Origin: CAZTQN01 sp964615765
GTDB lineage: Bacteria > Planctomycetota > Phycisphaerae > Phycisphaerales > UBA1924
NCBI GenBank assembly: GCA_964615765.1
Contig: CAZTQN010000016.1
Span: 1 to 64,000, forward strand
DNA length: 64,000 bases
Direction of reading: 5' to 3'
Positions 7,738 through 16,127 of the stretch are shown here, one piece after another. The position numbers and the translations under genes are program-made. The notes under the pieces were generated by a model. That model made no database searches. It worked only from the letters and a program-made list of their open reading frames with translations, and had not been told where the DNA came from. Each line of letters starts with the position of its first letter. Positions within the stretch are counted from its first letter, which is position 1.

Positions 7738-8908
7738 AGGCGAGGGGGCGGAGCGCTATCTGCTTGTCCCCACGCGGAGCGTGGGGGTACTCGGATGCTG
7801 ATCGCCACGCGGAGCGTGGCGGTACGCGCGGCGGCGACCAGGGGGCGATCAGCGGCGGACCGGGGGTGGCGGCGAGGGCGTCCATTGCGTCGAGCATGGG
7901 GCCTGGGGAGAGGGTGCCGATGACGCGGACGTCGGCGGCGGTGGCGTCGCTGTCGATGGTGATGCCCATGGCGCGGAGGGTGGCGGCGATGATGTGGGCG
8001 TTCTTGCCGGGGGCGACGATGGCGGCGGTGTGGAACGGGGCGCGGGCGTGGGCAGAGTGCAGCGCTTCGGCGCACGCCGCGGCGCCGGTGAAGCGGGCCC
8101 AGATCGGCGCGGGCATCTCGCGGCGTGGCTGGCGGTGCAGCGTGCGGCAGAGGTCCGTCAGGCCCGCGAGGTAGCCGAGTTCGGCGCGCTCTTTGAGCGC
8201 GATGCGGGCGTAGCGGGTGATGGTGCGCCGGGTTTCGGCGGCGCGGTCGGCGGCGGGGGCGTAGCGGCGTATGACCCAGGCGTTGTTGCGGACCAGGCGG
8301 CGGAGGATGCGGTCCATGCTGCGCTGGCGGGTGACTTTGCGGTGGTGGATCTGGAAGCGCGGGTCGAAGGCGATGCGCCCGCCACGGAGCATGAGGCGGG
8401 CGGCCAGGTCGTACTCCTCGGCGTAATAGTCGAAGGTGGGGTCGTAGCCGCCGACGGCGAGGAAGGCGTCGCGGCGGATGGCGACGCCGCAGCCGATGAA
8501 GACCTCGGGCAGCCCGCCGGATTCGCGCTTGGGCTGCGGCGATTCGTCGGGCGGCGTGAGCCAGATCTCGGCCTGGACCGCGGCGACATCGTCGGGCTGA
8601 TCGGCGAGGGCGTCCAAGAGGCCGGGCGTCAGCGGGTGCGAGTCGTCATCGAGCATGACGATCCAGGTGCGACGCGGGTCGGCGGCGTGCACGCCGAGGT
8701 TTCGGGCGGCGGCCCCGATGTTCGCGGGGCTCTGCACCAGGCGCACCGGCAGGCCGGAAGGGAGCACGAGCGGGATACTCGGCGGGACGGCGGAGGCGTT
8801 GTCGATGACGATGACCTCGGCGTCGTGGGGCGGGAGGTCGCCGAGCGCGCGGAGCGTGGTCGCGAGTTCGTCGGGGCGGTCGCGCGTGGGGATGACGTAC
8901 GCGATCAC
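7727..8908 (-). CDS. Family 2 glycosyltransferase with repeat-derived C-terminal tail
   Basis: This GT2-type enzyme transfers a sugar from a nucleotide-sugar donor in the cytoplasm, probably to an envelope polysaccharide. It shows the GT-A start AYVIPTRDRPDEL, VIDNAS, the LDDD metal-binding site (residues 86-89), GCGVAIRRDAFLAVGGYD and FDYYAEEYDLAARL. The length is 393 residues. The C-terminal 40 or so residues are unusual: they are encoded by two copies of the palindromic repeat (7768-7790 and 7804-7825) and probably represent read-through into repeat DNA. It starts 25 bases after the HldE-like gene on the same strand, so the two probably form an operon. Confidence 0.85.
   Translation of the reverse strand: MIAYVIPTRDRPDELATTLRALGDLPPHDAEVIVIDNASAVPPSIPLVLPSGLPVRLVQSPANIGAAARNLGVHAADPRRTWIVMLDDDSHPLTPGLLDALADQPDDVAAVQAEIWLTPPDESPQPKRESGGLPEVFIGCGVAIRRDAFLAVGGYDPTFDYYAEEYDLAARLMLRGGRIAFDPRFQIHHRKVTRQRSMDRILRRLVRNNAWVIRRYAPAADRAAETRRTITRYARIALKERAELGYLAGLTDLCRTLHRQPRREMPAPIWARFTGAAACAEALHSAHARAPFHTAAIVAPGKNAHIIAATLRAMGITIDSDATAADVRVIGTLSPGPMLDAMDALAATPGPPLIAPWSPPRVPPRSAWRSASEYPHAPRGDKQIALRPLASRP
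7768..7790 (+). repeat. Palindromic element copy 1 (inside GT2 3' end)
   Basis: The core CCCACGC-GGA-GCGTGGG is a perfect 7-bp stem with a 3-base loop, followed by GGTAC. It lies beyond the NUDIX stop and inside the last codons of the convergent GT2 gene. It may form a hairpin terminator for both. Confidence 0.8.
7804..7825 (+). repeat. Palindromic element copy 2 (variant)
   Basis: This is a variant of copy 1 with core GCCACGC-GGA-GCGTGGC. The outermost base pair has changed from C-G to G-C, which keeps the stem intact, and GGTAC follows. It is 14 bases from copy 1 in the same orientation. Confidence 0.75.
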
Positions 8909-8933
8909 GCGCGGGGCTCCGGTGGATGCACGT

Positions 8934-10766
8934 TCAGACCGGCGAGGCGATCGGGACGAGCACGGGCGGCGTGTCGGTCCAATCAGGCGCGGCGCGGGGG
9001 CTGCGGGCGGCGACGACTTCGCTGGGGGCGAAGGCGAGGTGGGCGCTGTGGACGCGGGCCACGCCGTGGCGGATGTCGGCGGCGGCGACGACGGTGTTGC
9101 CCAGGCGCTGCACCTGCACGCCGGCGGCGACGGCGCCGAGGAAGGCGGCTTCGATCATGCTCCCGCCGGAGGCGAGCGCGAGCGTGGCGACGCTCATGAG
9201 CGCGTCGCCGCAGCCCAGCGGGTCGATGGCGAGGGTGGAGATGGCGGGGACGTGCTCGGCCTTGAGGCGGCTGGTCCACTCGGCGCGGGGCGCGGGGGCG
9301 GCGTCGAGGCGGTCGAAGGCGACCAGGCCGTCGGCGCCCATGGTGACGATGGCGCGGCGGGAGCCGGTCTGGCTGAGCAGGTTCCAGGCGACCATGGGGA
9401 GGCTCTGGTCGAACAGGCGGGTGGCTTCGCGGAGCTCGCTCTCACTGGGGCAGAGCAGGTCGAGATCGCGCATGCCCAAGAGGCCGGAGCGCTTGCCGCT
9501 GACATCGCCGGCGACGACGCCGGCCTTGGCGCGGGCCGCGGCGCAGGCTCGTGCGAGCACGCCCGGGCTGAGCATGCCGAGCCCGAAGTCGGCGATGATG
9601 CAGGCGTCGGCGGCGCGGCCGGCGTCGTTCAGGGCGTCGTCGAGCGCGCCGAGCAGCAGGTCGGCGTCGCGCGCTTCGGGCTCGAGGCGCTCGACCAGGT
9701 CGAGCTTCATGACCTTCTGCGTGCCGACGAGGAAGCGTTGTTTTTCGGGGATGGGGCGGGTGCAGCGGACGTGGCGGACGGAGACGCCCTCGGCGAGCAG
9801 GCGTTGGCGGAGCGCGCGGGCCGCGTCGGAATCGTCGAGCGCGGTGACGAGCGTGGGGATGGCGCCGAGGGCGGCGAGGTGGCGGGCGATGACGGCGGCC
9901 CCGCCGTCGTAGGTGCGGTGCTCGATGGGGCGGAGGGTCATCACCGGGCTCTCGCCGGCGACGTCGGGGCGATCGCAGAGGACGTAGGTATCGAGGATGG
10001 CCTCGCCCAGCACGACGACGCGCTTGCCGCGGAAGGCGTTGATGAGCGTGCTGAGGCGTTCGCCGGCGAGTTCGGCGCGGGCGAGGAGCTGCTGCAGGCG
10101 GGCGTGGTAGGGGTCGACGGAGTGTTCGAGGGCGGCGATGAGGGCGGTGGAGCTGAACACGACGTCGCCGGAACTGAACACGACGCGCCCGCCGTGACGG
10201 ATCACGGCGTCACGCTCGGCCTGGAAGCGCGGGTCGGCGTTGAGCTCGTACTCGCGGCCTTTGACGTAGATGTCCGGGCGGACGTCCTCGAGCAGTTCGA
10301 GAGCGGTGGGGCGCGGCTCGATGTAGACCCAGTCGACGCAGTCGAGGGCGGCGAGGTTCTCGGCGCGGAGTTCCTGCGGGATCAGCGGGCGCCCGGTGCC
10401 CTTGTTGATCATGCTGTCGCCGGTGATCGTGACCAGCAGAATGTCGCCCTGGCTCTTGGCATGGCGCAGGTGGCGGAGGTGCCCGGGGTGCACGATGTCG
10501 AAGCAGCCGTGGCACTGCACGACGCTCCGCCCCTCGGCTTTGGCCCGGGCCCGGGCGGCGAGCAGGGCGTCGCGCGAGAGGATCTTGGCGGCGGCGGCGA
10601 CGGGTTGGGCGACGGGTTGGGCGGCGGGCTGGGCGCCGGGCTGACTGCCGGAAGTGGGGGGCGGCGTGATAGTCGGGGTGGGCGGCGTGCCGGTGGGCGC
10701 GCCGATGGCGCGCGGCATCGGCGCGGGGTCGTCCACCAGGTGCAGCGGCGGGCGGCGGGGAGGCAT
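8934..10766 (-). CDS. HldE/RfaE-like bifunctional enzyme with reversed domain order
   Basis: This 610-residue protein joins a cytidylyltransferase-type nucleotidyltransferase domain (residues 60-210, GCFDIVHPGHLRHLRHAK with the HxGH site at 93-96) to a PfkB-type sugar kinase (about 248-590, with YDGGAAVIARHLAALGA and the catalytic GCGD ending at D521). E. coli HldE has the same two activities, phosphorylation and nucleotide activation of heptose for lipopolysaccharide, but with the kinase first. The first 60 residues are Pro/Gln/Ala-rich linker. A GT2 gene follows 25 bases downstream, which fits sugar activation and transfer. The substrate is inferred, not shown. Confidence 0.85.
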   Translation of the reverse strand: MPPRRPPLHLVDDPAPMPRAIGAPTGTPPTPTITPPPTSGSQPGAQPAAQPVAQPVAAAAKILSRDALLAARARAKAEGRSVVQCHGCFDIVHPGHLRHLRHAKSQGDILLVTITGDSMINKGTGRPLIPQELRAENLAALDCVDWVYIEPRPTALELLEDVRPDIYVKGREYELNADPRFQAERDAVIRHGGRVVFSSGDVVFSSTALIAALEHSVDPYHARLQQLLARAELAGERLSTLINAFRGKRVVVLGEAILDTYVLCDRPDVAGESPVMTLRPIEHRTYDGGAAVIARHLAALGAIPTLVTALDDSDAARALRQRLLAEGVSVRHVRCTRPIPEKQRFLVGTQKVMKLDLVERLEPEARDADLLLGALDDALNDAGRAADACIIADFGLGMLSPGVLARACAAARAKAGVVAGDVSGKRSGLLGMRDLDLLCPSESELREATRLFDQSLPMVAWNLLSQTGSRRAIVTMGADGLVAFDRLDAAPAPRAEWTSRLKAEHVPAISTLAIDPLGCGDALMSVATLALASGGSMIEAAFLGAVAAGVQVQRLGNTVVAAADIRHGVARVHSAHLAFAPSEVVAARSPRAAPDWTDTPPVLVPIASPV

Positions 10767-10919
10767 CGGACCCTGTTTATCGGCCGTCGGCGCTGCTCAG
10801 GCCAGCGGATCCGCGGGCTTGGGCCCGGTGCGGGCTCAGCGTGGGCCCGGCGTTGTCCGATTTGGCGCGGGACGCGGGGAGAGCGCGAGAGCCAGGTTTG
10901 TGAAGATCGGAGGCCGCTG

Positions 10920-11450
10920 GTGGACGAACGCGCACACTCGGATATCGAACCGATTGACCCCCGCGAGATCGAAACGCCCGCTCCGGAGGCGGCGGCGGAA
11001 GACATGCCCGTCGTGCTGCGGCTGGTGAGCGGCGACGAGCCGGACCCGGCCGACGCCGCCCGCCCGGACCATGAGCAATCCAGCGGGACGTACGTCTTCC
11101 CGGTCGACGTCGACGATCGGCGGCGTCATCGGCGGTTCCGCGTGGCCCGCGCGGGCAAGATGCTCCGGCGGAGCACGCAGCAGTACTACCGGGCCGTCAG
11201 CGTCGACGTGTCGTTCTCCGGCGCGATGGTCGAGGTCGAGACGCCCGGCACCGGCGAGGCGAGCGGCGGGACGGATCGGGCCCTGGTCGTCGGGGAACTG
11301 GTGGACATCGGGCTGGCCCACGGGCGGAGCGCGGTGGTGCCGTCGGCGTCGCTGCTGCAGGGGATGGTGGTGCGCGTCGAGCCGCTCGGCGAAGGGCGGC
11401 AGCGGGTGGCGGTGCGGTATCTGCACGGGCCGAGCGCGGTCGCGGCGTGA
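10920..11450 (+). CDS. PilZ-domain protein (probable c-di-GMP receptor)
   Basis: PilZ domains bind cyclic di-GMP and relay it to motility, secretion or polysaccharide systems. Both binding motifs are present: an Arg-rich RRRHRRFR (residues 67-74) and DVSFSG (96-101, the D/NxSxxG box). The first 55 residues are acidic and probably disordered. GTG 10920 is chosen because CGGAGG lies six bases upstream. It is a stand-alone gene diverging from the HldE-like gene, with a 153-base shared upstream region, so its target cannot be told from context. Confidence 0.85.
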   Translation: MDERAHSDIEPIDPREIETPAPEAAAEDMPVVLRLVSGDEPDPADAARPDHEQSSGTYVFPVDVDDRRRHRRFRVARAGKMLRRSTQQYYRAVSVDVSFSGAMVEVETPGTGEASGGTDRALVVGELVDIGLAHGRSAVVPSASLLQGMVVRVEPLGEGRQRVAVRYLHGPSAVAA

Positions 11451-11625
11451 GGTGAGCGGCGCGGTGGGGAATCGCGGGGCGGCGGGGTGGGTGAGATCGT
11501 CAATTTTTTGAACGTCGGCGCAGGCCGGGCGCGAGGCATTCGTATTGGCTTTTCGAGCCGGGCGGTATACGCGGCGCGTGCCGGGGCGGGCGCGTGCGGC
11601 GGCCGCGGGCTTTAAGGGCGGACGT

Positions 11626-13053
11626 ATGCGCGGCGCGAAGACGTGGCTGGTCGGTCTGTGCGGGGCGGCGGGCGTGCTGGCGGTGCAGGGTGCGAGCGGG
11701 CAGACGTGCACCGGCGGGCCGGCGGCGACGCGCACGATCGCGGGGAGCGATACGGGCGTGGTGGCGATCGCCGCGGTCCCGGGGACGACCAGCTCGATCT
11801 TGACTCTGTCGATCAACGGGCGGGTGCGGTTCATCGACGCGGGCACGCCCCGGTCGACCGTGGCGCTGCAGATCCCTGGGTTCGGGTCGCAAGGGGCCGG
11901 GTACGGGCTGGCGCCGGATCCGACCTTTGCCGACAGCGGCGTGATCTATGTGTTCGGGCCCGAGGGGTCGGCGTCGACGCTGCGCCGGTACCGGCGCTCG
12001 GCGACGAATCCGGAGGTGTTCGATCCGGCGTCGTCGGAACTGGTGTTCCGGCTGGCGTTCCAGCCCTCGCAGCACGGGAGCGGGTGGATCGGCTTCGGGC
12101 CGGACAACATGCTGTACCTCGGGCTGGGCGACCACGTGCAGTTCTTGCAGAACGTGCAGTCGCGCGGGTCGTACGCGGGCAAGATCCTGCGGATTGATCC
12201 GCGGGGCGACGACTTCCCCGCGGACGCGAACCGGAACTACCGCATCCCGCCAGACAACCCGCCCTCGGCGAGCGGGGAACTGCCGGAGATCGTCGCGATG
12301 GGGCTGCGCAATCCCTGGCGGTGCTCGATCGACGCGGAGAGCGGGCGGATGTACATCGGCGACGTGGGCGAGGGGCAGCGTGAGGAGGTGAGCGTGCTGC
12401 CCCTGCGGCTGCCGAAGGTGGTGAACTTCGGCTGGCCGTGTTTGGAGGGGACCGTCAACGGCTTCTCGTCTGGGACGGTGTGCCGCACGATCCCGGCGTC
12501 TGAGTTCACGCCGCCGCTGTTCGATCTGACGTCGACGCTGTCGCGGTGCATCACGGGCGGGGTGGTGTACCGGGGCGAGAGCATTCCGGCGCTGCGGGGG
12601 CAGTACGTGTTCGGGACGTGCTCGGTCCCGCCGACGATGTACGCGGCGGACATCGAGCGCCCGGGGATCGTGCGGGCGTTTCTGAACCCCGGCGCGGTGT
12701 ACTGCGTCGGCGCCGACAACGCGGGCGAGATGTACATCGGCCTGCCGTCGGCGGCGGTGGCGCAGATCGTGCCGGCGACGCCGCCGAACGACTGCAACGG
12801 CAACGGCTTCCCGGATTCGTGCGACATCTCGCAGGGGTACGACACGGACATCAACAGCAACGGCGTGCCCGACGCGTGCGAGCGGGTGTGCCGGCATGAC
12901 ATGGACCTCAACGGCGTGTCCAACGTGAACGACGTGCTGGCGTTCCTGGTCCTGTGGTACCGCGGAGCGCCCGGGGCGGACTTCACGCGCGACGCCGCCG
13001 TCGGCGTCGCCGACGTGCTGGAGTTTGTCACCGCGTGGTTCGCCGGGTGCTGA
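11626..13053 (+). CDS. Exported sugar-dehydrogenase-like beta-propeller with Gly-Cys dockerin-like tail
   Basis: A signal peptide (about residues 1-25) precedes a propeller resembling PQQ-dependent glucose/sorbosone dehydrogenases: GYGLAPDPTFADSGVIYV, SYAGKILRIDP, EIVAMGLRNPWRCSID, MYIGDVGEG and FGWPCLEG. Next come two calcium-binding repeats (DCNGNGFPDSCDIS, DINSNGVPDACE), then the paired EF-hand module (DMDLNGVSNVNDVLAF ... FVTAWFAGC) ending in Gly-Cys. The start is ATG 11626, with AAGG upstream. It is probably a secreted or surface-held oxidoreductase or binding protein; the substrate is unknown, and I could not confirm cofactor ligands. Confidence 0.82.
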   Translation: MRGAKTWLVGLCGAAGVLAVQGASGQTCTGGPAATRTIAGSDTGVVAIAAVPGTTSSILTLSINGRVRFIDAGTPRSTVALQIPGFGSQGAGYGLAPDPTFADSGVIYVFGPEGSASTLRRYRRSATNPEVFDPASSELVFRLAFQPSQHGSGWIGFGPDNMLYLGLGDHVQFLQNVQSRGSYAGKILRIDPRGDDFPADANRNYRIPPDNPPSASGELPEIVAMGLRNPWRCSIDAESGRMYIGDVGEGQREEVSVLPLRLPKVVNFGWPCLEGTVNGFSSGTVCRTIPASEFTPPLFDLTSTLSRCITGGVVYRGESIPALRGQYVFGTCSVPPTMYAADIERPGIVRAFLNPGAVYCVGADNAGEMYIGLPSAAVAQIVPATPPNDCNGNGFPDSCDISQGYDTDINSNGVPDACERVCRHDMDLNGVSNVNDVLAFLVLWYRGAPGADFTRDAAVGVADVLEFVTAWFAGC

Positions 13054-13182
13054 TGGGCGGGCGGGGGCCGGAATGGACGCGAAACGGGCTCGCCAGTTTC
13101 AGGAGAATCTCCGGGCCGCCGATATTGTGGATAGGCATATCCTGTATCGGTGGGCGGCGGGGCGGAGACCGGAGGGCGGCCC

Positions 13183-13683
13183 ATGAAGCGGATCGCGAGC
13201 GAGGAACCGGCGGCGTTTGCGGGGGCGGGCGGCGTGAGCGCGTACGCGGCGGACGTGATGACGCCCGAGCCGATCTGCCTGTCGGCGGACATGACCATCC
13301 GCTCCATGGCCCGCGTGTTCCGCGAGCATGAGATCTCCGGCTGTCCGGTCGTCGACACGCAGGGCGTGCTGATCGGGATCGTGACCAAGACCGACCTGAT
13401 CAACCGCTGCCTGGAGCCGATGTCGGACGAGGCGCCGGGGTTCTTCTTTCAGGAGATGGCCGAGCAGCTCGGCGATGAGGTCGAGATCGAGCCGGAAGCC
13501 GAGGTGCGCGTCGAGGACATCATGACGCAGGACGTCATCACCGTCGGCCCGGGCGAGGATGTTCGTGGGATTGCGCGGCGGATGAGCGGGGCTCACGTGC
13601 ACCGCGTGGTCGTCGTCGACCCGGCCGGCGTGCCGATCGGGATCATCACCAGCATGGACCTGCTGAAACTGATCGTGCGGTGA
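13183..13683 (+). CDS. Tandem CBS-domain protein
   Basis: The 166-residue protein is two CBS domains, about residues 20-75 (VMTPEPICLSADMTIRSM ... DTQGVLIGIVTKTDLI) and 105-160 (IMTQDVITVGPGEDV ... GVPIGIITSMDLLK). Such pairs usually bind adenine nucleotides and regulate a partner. No other domain is attached, so the partner is unknown. ATG 13183 has GGAGG seven bases upstream. It is convergent with the aminotransferase gene, with only four bases between the stops. Confidence 0.85.
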   Translation: MKRIASEEPAAFAGAGGVSAYAADVMTPEPICLSADMTIRSMARVFREHEISGCPVVDTQGVLIGIVTKTDLINRCLEPMSDEAPGFFFQEMAEQLGDEVEIEPEAEVRVEDIMTQDVITVGPGEDVRGIARRMSGAHVHRVVVVDPAGVPIGIITSMDLLKLIVR

Positions 13684-13687
13684 TGGC

Positions 13688-14761
13688 TCAGTCCGACGCG
13701 GCGTCGGGCCATAGTTCCAGCCAGGCTTGGCGGAAGTCGAGCGCGAAGGGCCCGACGGCGCCGCGGCGGGCGGCTGGGCCGATCGGGCTGCCCTCCAAGG
13801 CCGTCACGGGCAGCACGCCCCAGGACGAGTTGGTCAGCATGGCCTCGTCAGCGTCGAGGAGATCCTGCAGCGTGACCAGGCGTTTTTCGATGCGCAGGCC
13901 CATGCGGTCGGCGCGGTCGATGAGCCACCGCCGCGTGACGCCGGGAAGGACGGGGCTTGCGATCGCGGGCGCGCCGGGGGGCTTGGCGGGTTTTCCGGGG
14001 GCGGGCGCGAAGGGGGGCAGGGTGGGGTCGTCTGATTGAGGCTCGGGCTCGGCGGGTGCGCCGGGCTCCTCGCCGCGGGCGATCGGGGTGATGAGGCGGT
14101 CGTCCTTGATCAGAACGAGATTGCTGACGCACCCGCCGGCGAGGTGGTTGGTGACGCTGAGGATGAGGGCTTCGTCGGCGCCGCGGGCGGCGGCCTGTTG
14201 CAGTTCACGCAGTCGCCACCAGTAGTTGAGCGTTTTATGACCTTCGAAGGGCTGGAGCGGATTGGCGCGGGCGTCGGCGAGGGCCAGGCGGGCGCCGCGC
14301 TGAAACAGTTCGGGCGGATACGCCGTCGCGGGCTGGACGGCGATCATGATCGTCGGGTCGGTCTCTGGGGCGGCGGTGCGGGCCCGGGCCGCGGCGAGCA
14401 GCGAGAGGTCGCCGCCGGTGATCGTGAGACGCACGCGGGCCTTTGGCAGGCGGGCGCGGACGACGGTCTCGAGCACGGCGTGGGCGAGGGCAGAGGTCTT
14501 GAGGCGGTCGCTCAGGCCCAGCGCGCGGGCGGAGCGGGCCAGGCGGTCGAGGTGTTCGTCCAGTTGGAGGACCCAGGCCTCGTGCTCCTCGCCGTGGCTG
14601 CGCGGGCCCTCGATGCCGCGCGTGACGGAGCCGCCGGTCATGGTTTCGAAGAGGCCGACGGCGTGCTGGATGCCGGCGTCGAAGGCGCCGATGCGGGCGT
14701 CGGCGATGGGCGGGTCATCGGGCCCGCCGAAGAACCGGCCGTTGAGGAAGACGAGGGTCAT
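13688..14761 (-). CDS. Class IV aminotransferase fold protein lacking the usual cofactor-binding Glu
   Basis: The fold is that of branched-chain aminotransferase, D-amino acid transaminase and aminodeoxychorismate lyase, which use PLP. The PLP Lys is K176 in GHKTLNYWWRL. In the later motif, where the family normally has Glu-x-x-x-x-Asn to hold the PLP ring nitrogen, this protein has LAGGCVSN, so the Glu is missing. A Pro/Gly-rich insert of about 45 residues follows. The start ATG 14761 is four bases past the nadA stop, so the two genes are co-transcribed. It could serve as an ADC lyase for the pabB product, but this is a guess. Confidence 0.8.
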   Translation of the reverse strand: MTLVFLNGRFFGGPDDPPIADARIGAFDAGIQHAVGLFETMTGGSVTRGIEGPRSHGEEHEAWVLQLDEHLDRLARSARALGLSDRLKTSALAHAVLETVVRARLPKARVRLTITGGDLSLLAAARARTAAPETDPTIMIAVQPATAYPPELFQRGARLALADARANPLQPFEGHKTLNYWWRLRELQQAAARGADEALILSVTNHLAGGCVSNLVLIKDDRLITPIARGEEPGAPAEPEPQSDDPTLPPFAPAPGKPAKPPGAPAIASPVLPGVTRRWLIDRADRMGLRIEKRLVTLQDLLDADEAMLTNSSWGVLPVTALEGSPIGPAARRGAVGPFALDFRQAWLELWPDAASD

Positions 14762-14765
14762 GCGG

Positions 14766-16013
14766 TCATTCGTCGGCGGGAATGGCGACGGCCTTCGGGC
14801 CGGGGGCTTTGACGCCGGCGGGCGCGGCACCCATCGGCGCCGAGAGCGCGAGCATGCGGTTGATGGCATCGAGGGCCGGGCCGCGGGCTTCGGGGTGGAC
14901 GGTGATGCGGTTGACGACCTTGCCCTTGGCGAGGTTGTCGAGCACCCAGCAGAGGTGTTCCTGGTCGATGCGGTACATCGTGGTGCACAGGCACTGGCAG
15001 TCGGACAGGATGCGGACGTGCACGCCGCGGGGCTTGAGTTCGGCGGCGAGGCGGTTGACCAGGTGGACCTCGGTGCCGACGGCCCAGCGTGAGCCGGGGT
15101 CGGCGGCGCGGAGGGTCTTGATGATGAACTCCGTGCTGCCGGCGAGGTCGGCCTTGTCGACGACGGGCTTGATGCACTCCGGGTGGACGAGCACGGTGGT
15201 GGGCGCGGGATGCCCGACGTCGGCGGCGCGGATCTGGTCGACGTGTTCCGGGCGGAAGAGTTTGTGCACCGAGCAGTGCCCGGCCCAGAGGATGACGTCG
15301 CTGCGGACGATGTCTTCCGGCAGAAGGCCGCCGAGCGATTCGCCCTTGGCCAGGCGGCGTGGGTCGTAGAGGCAGGTCTGGCGGTCGACGTTCATGCCGA
15401 AGGCGGCGGCGGTGTTTCGGCCCAGGTGCTGATCGGGGAGGAAGAGGAGCTTGATGTTCTCGCCGTCGCGCCGGGGGATGGTGCCGCCGGCCATGGCCCA
15501 TTCGAACATGCGGCCGGCGTTGGAGGAGGTGCACACGATGCCGCCGTTTTTGCCGACGAAGGCCTTGATGGCGGCGGTGGAGTTGATGTAGGTGATGGGT
15601 ATGACGCGCCCGGTCCAGCCGGCATCGCGGAGCACGCCGTGGATCAGGTCCCAGGCGACCAGGGCGTCGTCGTAGTCGGCCATGTCGGCCATGGAGCAGC
15701 CGGCGGAGAGGTCGGGGAGGATGACGCTGACATCGTCGGGTGTGAGCAGGTCGGCCGTCTCGGCCATGAAGTGCACGCCGCAGAAGATGACGTACTTGGC
15801 GCCGCTCTCGGCGACGCGGCCAGCGGCGAGCTGGCTGAGACGGAGCGAGTCACCGGTAAAGTCGGCGTGGCGGATGACCTCGTCGGTCTGGTAATGGTGC
15901 CCGAGGATGACCAGGTCAGCGCCAAGCTGGCGCCGGCGCTCGGTGATGCGTCGGGCCAGGGCGTCTGGCCCGGCTTCGAGGTATTCGGCGGGAAGTGAGG
16001 GCTGCCACAGCAC
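14766..16013 (-). CDS. nadA: Quinolinate synthase
   Basis: NadA condenses iminoaspartate with dihydroxyacetone phosphate to quinolinate in NAD synthesis, using a [4Fe-4S] cluster. Marks include LGHHYQTDEV, DFTGDSLRLSQ, FCGVHFMAETADLL (C78), TYINSTAAIKA, WAGHCSVHKLF (C247), VHPEC and DCQCLCTTMYRI (cysteines near 339-343), which supply the cluster ligands. GTG 16013 gives a normal N-terminus; the frame is open further and other starts cannot be excluded. It heads a two-gene unit with the class IV aminotransferase. nadB and nadC are not in the window. Confidence 0.95.
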   Translation of the reverse strand: MLWQPSLPAEYLEAGPDALARRITERRRQLGADLVILGHHYQTDEVIRHADFTGDSLRLSQLAAGRVAESGAKYVIFCGVHFMAETADLLTPDDVSVILPDLSAGCSMADMADYDDALVAWDLIHGVLRDAGWTGRVIPITYINSTAAIKAFVGKNGGIVCTSSNAGRMFEWAMAGGTIPRRDGENIKLLFLPDQHLGRNTAAAFGMNVDRQTCLYDPRRLAKGESLGGLLPEDIVRSDVILWAGHCSVHKLFRPEHVDQIRAADVGHPAPTTVLVHPECIKPVVDKADLAGSTEFIIKTLRAADPGSRWAVGTEVHLVNRLAAELKPRGVHVRILSDCQCLCTTMYRIDQEHLCWVLDNLAKGKVVNRITVHPEARGPALDAINRMLALSAPMGAAPAGVKAPGPKAVAIPADE

Positions 16014-16099
16014 GTCGGCATCGTAAGCGGGCGGGCCGCGAACCACCAAGAAACTTGTCCGGGGAAAGGCCCGCCGGGCAAATGTGTCGTATACAGAAC

Positions 16100-16109
16100 G
16101 GAACGTTCC
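16100..16109. promoter_or_regulatory. Perfect 10-base palindrome between nadA and a secreted-protein gene
   Basis: GGAACGTTCC is a perfect palindrome seven bases upstream of the GGAGG of the DNRLRE gene; GTATAC lies at 16089-16094. The 114-base divergent region must hold promoters for both genes. An operator role is possible but unsupported beyond the symmetry. Confidence 0.2.
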
Positions 16110-16127
16110 CCCCCCCGGAGGTTGTGC

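Noticed and set aside
8655..11450. A 931-codon open frame on the plus strand across the HldE and GT2 genes
   Set aside because: Only the last 176 codons (the PilZ protein, with its own ribosome binding site) look coded; the rest is antisense of HldE.
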